This document shows positions 15,342-20,757 of a stretch of 20,757 nucleotides of DNA, one piece after another. The stretch is from an uncultured Gammaproteobacteria bacterium. GTDB lineage: Bacteria; Pseudomonadota; Gammaproteobacteria; PS1; Pseudothioglobaceae. Position 1 is the first letter of the stretch; the number at the start of each line of letters is the position of its first letter. Under the pieces are notes generated by a model. That model made no database searches. It was not told the DNA's origin and saw only the letters and a list, made by a program, of their open reading frames with translations. The translations under genes were made by a program, and so were the position numbers. The stretch spans positions 1 to 20,757 of the forward strand of contig CAKMYR010000010.1 of assembly GCA_929200175.1 (NCBI GenBank). Direction: 5' to 3'.

Positions 15342-17744
15342 ATGCCACAAAATCCTACCGAATATAAAGCTTCAGACATTAGAGTCTTAAAAGGGTTAGA
15401 TGCTGTAAGAAAAAGACCAGGAATGTATATTGGTGATACCGATGATGGTACTGGCTTACATCATATGGTGTTTGAGGTTGTAGATAATGCTATCGATGAA
15501 GCTCTAGCTGGACATTGCTCAAAAATTAAAATTACCATTTTTGATGATAATTCTATTTCTGTGGAAGATGATGGAAGAGGGATTCCGGTCGAAATACATC
15601 CAGAAGAAGGCGTTTCAGCAGCAGAAGTGATTATGACCATGCTTCATGCTGGAGGCAAGTTTGACAATAATTCTTATAAGGTTTCTGGAGGATTGCATGG
15701 AGTTGGTATTTCAGTAGTTAACGCATTAAGTGAATTTGTAAACCTAAAGGTTTTTCGTAATAATAAAATTTATCAACAAAGTTATAAATTAGGAGTTCCT
15801 GAAGCGCCGATAAAAGAAACAGGGGAAACCAACACCACAGGCACAATCATTCATTTTAAGCCAAGCGCTGATTTTTTTTCTACTGTAGTATTTAAATACG
15901 AAACATTAGTAAATCGTATACGAGAATTATCTTTTCTTAATTCAGGAATAACCATTGAAATTAAAGATATTAACTCTGCAAGACAAGATGTTTTTAAATA
16001 TGACGGCGGTATAAAATCTTTCGCTGAATATATAAATAAAACAAAAAACCTTTTACATAATGATGTAATTCAAATTACAGGAGAAAAAGAAGATATTTTT
16101 ATTAATGTTGTTTTGCAGTGGACAGACACTTACCAAGAAAGCATTTATTGTTTTACCAACAATATTCCCCAAAAAGATGGGGGCACTCATATGGCTGGTT
16201 TTAGGAGTGCACTTACAAGAACCATAAACAACTACATCGACAAACACACTATAAAAAAAGAAAAAATAACAATTACAGGAGAAGATGTAAGAGAGGGTTT
16301 GACTTCTATTATTTCTATTAAGATGCCAGACCCTAAATTTTCATCTCAAACCAAAGATAAACTAGTTTCTTCAGAAATAAGAGCTCCAGTTGAATCTATA
16401 ATTAATGAAAAGCTTAATTATTATTTATTGGAAAATCCAAGCCAAGCTAAAATAATTGTAAACAAGATTTTAGAGTCTTCGCGTGCACGCGACGCCGCTC
16501 GTAAAGCAAGAGAAATAACTAGGCGCAAAAATGTATTTGATGTAGGCGGGCTGCCTGGAAAGTTGGGTGATTGTCAAACCAAAGACCCGGCGGAATCTGA
16601 AATATTTTTGGTTGAAGGCGAGTCTGCTGGAGGCACTGCAAAACAAGGAAGAGACAGAAGAACTCAAGCAGTATTACCTTTAAAGGGCAAAATTTTGAAT
16701 GTTGAAAAATCAAGGCTTGAAAAAATGCTTTCATCATCTGAAATAAATTCTTTGATTACAGTCTTAGGCTGCGGTATAGGAAAGGAAGAATATGATATCA
16801 GTAAAGCAAGATATCATAAGGTCGTTATAATGACCGATGCCGATGTTGATGGCGCACACATTCGCACTTTATTGTTGACATTGTTTTATCGTTATTTGCC
16901 AGAATTAATTGAAAAAAATTATTTATATATTGCTCAACCGCCTTTATATAAAGTAAAAAAAGGCAAACAAGACAGATACTTAAAAGACGACAAAGAGCTT
17001 AATGATTATTTTTTACAAGAAGCTATCAGTGACGCAAGTTTATTTATCAATGAATATTCTCCAGCCATCTCTGGTCATGCGCTAGAAGATATGTTTAATA
17101 AATATTACAAGATTAGCTCTATAGTTGATGCTTTATCAAAAACATATAGTCGTTCTTTGATTTCTGTAATAACAAATATGCCAAGACTTGAAAGTTTGTC
17201 TGATACAAAAAAGGCAAAAATATGGGTTGAAAAGTTAGTTGGGTTTTTAGATTTAAAAAATTCATTGGAGCAACAACATAAGGTTGTTTTTAATTCTAAA
17301 AAAAACCAAATAGACTACGCTCTATCATCTTATGGTGTTGAGGTAAAACATGATATTTTAACCCAAGATTTTTTTGATTCCAAAAACTATAAAAATATTA
17401 TAAAATTCTATGAAAATATTGGATCTTTAATTTGTGATGAAACATATTTAATAAAAAGAAATAAAAAAATAAAAACAAACAGCTTTTCCAAGGTTGTTGA
17501 TTTTTTGATGCAAGATGCTAAAAAAGGACAAAAATTACAGCGTTATAAAGGTTTGGGAGAGATGAATTCTGAGCAGTTATGGGAAACAACTATGAATCCA
17601 GAAAATAGAGTTTTATTAAAAGTTAAAATCGAAGATGTTATTGCTGCAGACGAAGTTTTTTCATCATTGATGGGGAATGAAACCGAGCCTAGAAAGGTTT
17701 TTATAAATAATAACGCCTTAACGGTAAATAATTTAGATTTTTAG
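15342..17744 (+). CDS. gyrB: DNA gyrase subunit B
   Basis: GyrB is the ATPase and TOPRIM subunit of gyrase, which introduces negative supercoils. The 800-residue length matches proteobacterial GyrB (E. coli 804). The GHKL ATPase domain shows RKRPGMYIGD (24-32), the catalytic Glu45 in VFEVVDNAIDEA, Asp77 in EDDGRGIP and GGLHGVGISVVNALS (117-130). The transducer has the SSQTKDKL (QTK) loop. The TOPRIM domain has FLVEGESAGGTAKQGRDR and MTDADVDGAHIRTLLLTLFYR. A gammaproteobacterial-type insertion of about 170 residues follows YLKDDKEL, and the C-terminus has the RYKGLGEMNSEQLWETTMNP signature. It is followed 18 bp later by prk. Confidence 0.97.
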   Translation: MPQNPTEYKASDIRVLKGLDAVRKRPGMYIGDTDDGTGLHHMVFEVVDNAIDEALAGHCSKIKITIFDDNSISVEDDGRGIPVEIHPEEGVSAAEVIMTMLHAGGKFDNNSYKVSGGLHGVGISVVNALSEFVNLKVFRNNKIYQQSYKLGVPEAPIKETGETNTTGTIIHFKPSADFFSTVVFKYETLVNRIRELSFLNSGITIEIKDINSARQDVFKYDGGIKSFAEYINKTKNLLHNDVIQITGEKEDIFINVVLQWTDTYQESIYCFTNNIPQKDGGTHMAGFRSALTRTINNYIDKHTIKKEKITITGEDVREGLTSIISIKMPDPKFSSQTKDKLVSSEIRAPVESIINEKLNYYLLENPSQAKIIVNKILESSRARDAARKAREITRRKNVFDVGGLPGKLGDCQTKDPAESEIFLVEGESAGGTAKQGRDRRTQAVLPLKGKILNVEKSRLEKMLSSSEINSLITVLGCGIGKEEYDISKARYHKVVIMTDADVDGAHIRTLLLTLFYRYLPELIEKNYLYIAQPPLYKVKKGKQDRYLKDDKELNDYFLQEAISDASLFINEYSPAISGHALEDMFNKYYKISSIVDALSKTYSRSLISVITNMPRLESLSDTKKAKIWVEKLVGFLDLKNSLEQQHKVVFNSKKNQIDYALSSYGVEVKHDILTQDFFDSKNYKNIIKFYENIGSLICDETYLIKRNKKIKTNSFSKVVDFLMQDAKKGQKLQRYKGLGEMNSEQLWETTMNPENRVLLKVKIEDVIAADEVFSSLMGNETEPRKVFINNNALTVNNLDF

Positions 17745-17762
17745 ATTAAAAGGGATTAGTGT

Positions 17763-18662
17763 ATGTCAAAAAAACATCCAGTAATTGCAGTAACAGGATC
17801 TTCAGGCGCAGGCACAACGTTTGTAAAAAGAGCGTTTGAGTATATCTTTAAAAAAGAAAATATTAATCCGTTAGTCATAGAAGGTGACAGCTTTCATAAG
17901 TACAATAGAAAAGAAATGAAAGCAATGGTAAAGAAGCAAGAAAGTCTAGGTAATAGTTTTTTTTCTCATTTTGGGTCAGATGCAAATTTGTTTGAACAAA
18001 TTGAAAAATCTTTTCAAGAATATGGCAAAAATGGCTCTTGTAGTAAGCGCTATTATCTTCATTCCGAAGAAGAAGCCAAAGAGCATAATAAGCGGCTAAA
18101 TACAAATTTATCTCCTGGTGAGTTTACTCCATGGGAAAATACAGGACAGGACACTGATTTATTATTATATGAAGGGTTGCATGGCGCTGTGGTTACGGAT
18201 AGTATTGATGTTGCAAAACATGCTGATTTAAAGATTGGCGTGGTTCCAGTTATTAATTTAGAATGGATTCAAAAAATCCATAGAGACAAAGCCGAAAGAG
18301 GTTATTTAGCAGAAGAAACTGTTGCTACTATTTTGCGTAGAATGCCAGATTATATTAATTATATAACTACGCAATTTTCAAGAACAGATATTAATTTTCA
18401 AAGAGTAGCAACTGTTGATACTTCTAATCCTTTTATTGCTAGAGACATACCAACGCCTAATGAAAGTTTTGTAGTAATACACTTTAATGATTTAAATAAA
18501 ACAACTCCAGATTTTGATTATTTGCTAAAGCATATTAAAAGATCATTTAAATCTAGAAACAACACTATAGTTATTCCGGGCGAGGCGATGAGTATAGCTA
18601 TGGAAATTATTTTACAACCAATTATTAATCAAGCCATTAAGGATAGTAAAACCCTTATTTAA
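17763..18662 (+). CDS. prk: phosphoribulokinase (class I)
   Basis: Phosphoribulokinase phosphorylates ribulose-5-phosphate to ribulose-1,5-bisphosphate, the CO2 acceptor for RuBisCO. The 299 residues fit class I proteobacterial enzymes (about 290). Visible are the P-loop GSSGAGTT (12-19), Asp42 and His45 in EGDSFHKYNR, HFGSDANLF (69-77), YEGLHGAVV (136-144), NLEWIQKIHRDKAERGY with Arg174/Asp175 matching the catalytic Arg-Asp pair known in Rhodobacter, and the SRTDINFQRVATVDTSNPFIARDIPTP block. ATG 17763 follows AAAAGGG at good spacing. It sits 18 bp after gyrB, an odd partner and not a cbb operon, and its stop overlaps the convergent leuS stop by 8 bp. The PrkB/YhfA-like paralogue of non-autotrophs is a less likely alternative given the close match to autotroph enzymes. 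Confidence 0.93.
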   Translation: MSKKHPVIAVTGSSGAGTTFVKRAFEYIFKKENINPLVIEGDSFHKYNRKEMKAMVKKQESLGNSFFSHFGSDANLFEQIEKSFQEYGKNGSCSKRYYLHSEEEAKEHNKRLNTNLSPGEFTPWENTGQDTDLLLYEGLHGAVVTDSIDVAKHADLKIGVVPVINLEWIQKIHRDKAERGYLAEETVATILRRMPDYINYITTQFSRTDINFQRVATVDTSNPFIARDIPTPNESFVVIHFNDLNKTTPDFDYLLKHIKRSFKSRNNTIVIPGEAMSIAMEIILQPIINQAIKDSKTLI

Positions 18663-20757
18663 CAACTATATTTATTAGTTTATCTGGCACTATAATTGTT
18701 TTTATAATTTCTTTTTCTTTAGTGAATTTAGCCACATTTTGATTTTTTAATGCTTGAGCTTCTAGGCTTGTTTTGTCCATGCCCAAAGGAGATATAATTC
18801 TAGCGCGCAATTTTCCATTAACCTGAACAATAATTTCAGCCTCTTCTTGTTTTAATGCTTTTTTATCAATTGTAGGCCATGATTCATTGATAATAGCAGT
18901 TTTGTTGCCTAAGCTTATCCATAAATAATGACACATATGGGGCGTAAAAGGGCTTAAAATTTTCAATAAAATATTTATTGATTCAAATTTTAATGATATT
19001 GACTGAGCATCATTTTTGTTAAATTTAATTAAGGCATTGCTGAGCTCCATTATTGCAGCAATTGCAGTGTTAAAGGCATATCTGTTATTAATATCATCAG
19101 ACACTTTTTTTAAAACTGAGTATGTTTTATTTCTAATTTGTTTTTGGGTTTTATCAAATTGTTTAATTTTTATTGGCTCTATATTATTTAAATCATTTTG
19201 CTCAATAAAGTTTGTAACTAAACGATAGATCTTTTTTACAAATCTATATATACCTGCAAGCCCATCATCGCTCCATTCTAAATCTTGTGTTGGTGCTGCG
19301 GCAAATAAAATAAACATTCTTACAGAGTCAGCCCCATAAAGTTCTATCATTTCTGCAGGATCAACAGTATTGTTTTTAGACTTGCTCATTTTTTTACCAT
19401 TTTTTAATACCATCCCTTGTGTTAATAGTCTTTTAAATGGCTCATTATTTTCAAGCAAGCCTTGGTCATACATAAGTTTGTTAAAAAATCTTGCATATAA
19501 TAAATGTAAGATAGCGTGCTCAATACCACCTATATATTGATCAACACCTCCATTTAGCCAATATTTAGTGTTTTTGTCGGTCATAGTCTTGCTATTAGGA
19601 CAAGTATAACGAGAGTAATACCAAGAGCTTTCAAAAAATGTATCAAATGTATCGGTTTGTCTTTTAGCTTTATTTTTGCATTTAGGGCAGGTTGTATTTA
19701 AAAAATCATTAATTTTTTCAAGCGGAGAGTCAACACCCTCCATTTTAATATTTTCTGGTAATTTTACTGGTAAATTTTCTTCATCTTCCATTACTGTTCC
19801 ACAAAAAGAACAATCAATAGCAGGTATTGGACAACCCCAATATCTTTGTCTAGATACACCCCAATCTCTTAAATGGTAGTTTGTAACTTTTCTACTTTGC
19901 TTTATATTTTTGTAAATATAATTAAAGCTCTCTATAAAATTTAAGCCGTTTAATTCTCCAGAATTAAACAAAATACCCTTATCTGTAAATGCTTGTTTTT
20001 TAATATCGGCATTTTTATTAATTACCTGTTTGATTTTTAGCTTATATTTTTTAGCAAATTCATAATCTCGTTGATCATGTGCTGGAACCACTATAACAGC
20101 ACCTGATCCATATTCTATTAATACAAAATTAGCAATCCATATTGGTATTTTTTCTTTTGTTATTGGATGAATGGCATTTATGTTGGTGGCAATACCTAGT
20201 TTTTCATTATTTTTTATATCAGCTTTTTTAATACAATTATTTATGAATTTTTTAATTTTGTCGTTTGTTTTAGATGCTTTTATCGCTAAGTGGTGTTGCG
20301 GAGCTATTGCTATGCAAGTAACACCCATTAAGGTGTCTGGGCGCGTTGTATATATGGTTATTTTTTCTAATTTTGTTTCGGTAAAAAAATCAATCTCTAG
20401 CCCTGTAGATTCTCCAATCCAATTTTTTTGCATTAATTTAACCGAATCAGGCCAGCCCTTTAACTCGTCTAATCCTGATAATAACTCTTTTGCGTAATTA
20501 GTTATGCTTAAAAACCAGCCATTTATTTCTTTTTTTTCTATTGTAGCTCCGCTTCTCCATCCTTTGCCATCAATTACTTGTTCGTTTGCTAAAATTGTTT
20601 TATCAACAGGATCCCAATTTACTAAAGTTTTTTTCTGATAAGCCAAGCCTTTTTTATAAAGTTGAATAAAAAACCACTGCTCAAATTTATAATAATCAAC
20701 ATCACATGTTGCTATCTCGCGAGACCAGTCATATGCAAAGCCCAGCTGTTTTAATTG
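18655..20757 (-). CDS. leuS: leucyl-tRNA synthetase, 5' end outside window
   Basis: LeuRS charges tRNA-Leu with leucine and edits mischarged tRNA. About 700 codons are present and the frame is open to the right edge, so roughly 110-160 N-terminal residues, including the HIGH motif, lie outside. At the edge the frame reads GFAYDWSREIATCD and EQWFFIQLYKKGLAYQKK, typical LeuRS sequence. Next come VNWDPVDKTILANEQVIDG, the CP1 editing domain with TTRPDTLMG and HDQRDYEFAKKY, a zinc-type CPKCKN module, the KMSKS loop in GKKMSKSKNNTVDP, LEWSDDGLAGIYRF, and the C-terminal VQVNGKLRARI. A TTG at 20646 could be mistaken for a start but encodes an internal Leu. The gene converges on prk with an 8-bp stop overlap. 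Confidence 0.97.
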   Translation of the reverse strand, partial: QLKQLGFAYDWSREIATCDVDYYKFEQWFFIQLYKKGLAYQKKTLVNWDPVDKTILANEQVIDGKGWRSGATIEKKEINGWFLSITNYAKELLSGLDELKGWPDSVKLMQKNWIGESTGLEIDFFTETKLEKITIYTTRPDTLMGVTCIAIAPQHHLAIKASKTNDKIKKFINNCIKKADIKNNEKLGIATNINAIHPITKEKIPIWIANFVLIEYGSGAVIVVPAHDQRDYEFAKKYKLKIKQVINKNADIKKQAFTDKGILFNSGELNGLNFIESFNYIYKNIKQSRKVTNYHLRDWGVSRQRYWGCPIPAIDCSFCGTVMEDEENLPVKLPENIKMEGVDSPLEKINDFLNTTCPKCKNKAKRQTDTFDTFFESSWYYSRYTCPNSKTMTDKNTKYWLNGGVDQYIGGIEHAILHLLYARFFNKLMYDQGLLENNEPFKRLLTQGMVLKNGKKMSKSKNNTVDPAEMIELYGADSVRMFILFAAAPTQDLEWSDDGLAGIYRFVKKIYRLVTNFIEQNDLNNIEPIKIKQFDKTQKQIRNKTYSVLKKVSDDINNRYAFNTAIAAIMELSNALIKFNKNDAQSISLKFESINILLKILSPFTPHMCHYLWISLGNKTAIINESWPTIDKKALKQEEAEIIVQVNGKLRARIISPLGMDKTSLEAQALKNQNVAKFTKEKEIIKTIIVPDKLINIVVK

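Noticed and set aside
20171..20497. 108-codon plus-strand ORF opposite leuS
   Set aside because: Shadow of the LeuRS editing domain; hydrophobic only because it is antisense to a Lys/Asn-rich gene.
20644..20646. Apparent leuS start at a TTG codon giving a 663-residue protein
   Set aside because: The frame stays open to the right edge, and the upstream codons read as clear LeuRS sequence (GFAYDWSRE, EQWFF). The gene is cut by the window, and TTG encodes an internal leucine.
1..20757. CRISPR arrays, insertion sequences, prophage or defence islands
   Set aside because: No regularly spaced repeats, transposase, integrase or phage-like proteins were seen; every sizeable frame belongs to a housekeeping gene.

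Overview
This is an AT-rich (roughly 30% GC by eye), tightly packed chromosomal window made almost wholly of housekeeping genes. It holds 17 protein genes (one cut by the right edge), one partial relic of a probable gene, and one tRNA. UbiE/UbiB, the rplY-pth-ychF order, the secG-tRNA-Leu(GAG) pair and the GyrB architecture all point to a gammaproteobacterium. A class I phosphoribulokinase, together with ribulose-phosphate epimerase, triosephosphate isomerase and phosphoglycerate mutase, points to carbon fixation by the Calvin cycle. Low GC, compact genes and missing recF fit a sulfur-oxidising autotroph of the SUP05/Thioglobus type or a related bivalve symbiont. That placement is inference, since no 16S gene or sulfur gene is in the window.

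Layout. 1-4418 (+): a SOUL-family lipoprotein, then gltA-ubiE-ubiB, with a 32-codon ORF between ubiE and ubiB that looks like the beheaded remains of ubiJ. 4505-9109 (+): rplY-pth-ychF-gpmI-rpe, a probable operon joining translation-quality genes to sugar-phosphate enzymes. 9110-11133 (+): a strong extended -10 promoter, rpsB (with an unusual C-terminal extension), tsf and a hairpin terminator. 11145-12422 (-): tRNA-Leu(GAG), secG and tpiA, read toward tsf. 12423-17744 (+): dnaA, an AT-rich spacer with DnaA-box-like sites, dnaN with a textbook sigma-70 promoter, and gyrB; recF is absent. 17763-18662 (+): phosphoribulokinase, whose stop overlaps the stop of the convergent leuS (-), which runs off the right edge.

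How the genes work together. Rpe and TpiA serve regeneration of ribulose-5-phosphate, Prk makes the CO2 acceptor, and GpmI draws 3-phosphoglycerate toward PEP. GltA channels acetyl-CoA into citrate. UbiE and UbiB make ubiquinone for respiration. DnaA, DnaN and GyrB start and drive replication. RpsB, Tsf, RplY, Pth, YchF, LeuRS and tRNA-Leu serve translation.

I found no insertion sequence, prophage, CRISPR array or defence island, and no clear undescribed multi-gene system. The best leads are small: the ubiJ relic, the S2 C-terminal SAP-like tail, the recF gap, the candidate origin boxes, and a recurring GG-preceded -10 element. No stretch without a gene exceeds about 205 bases.
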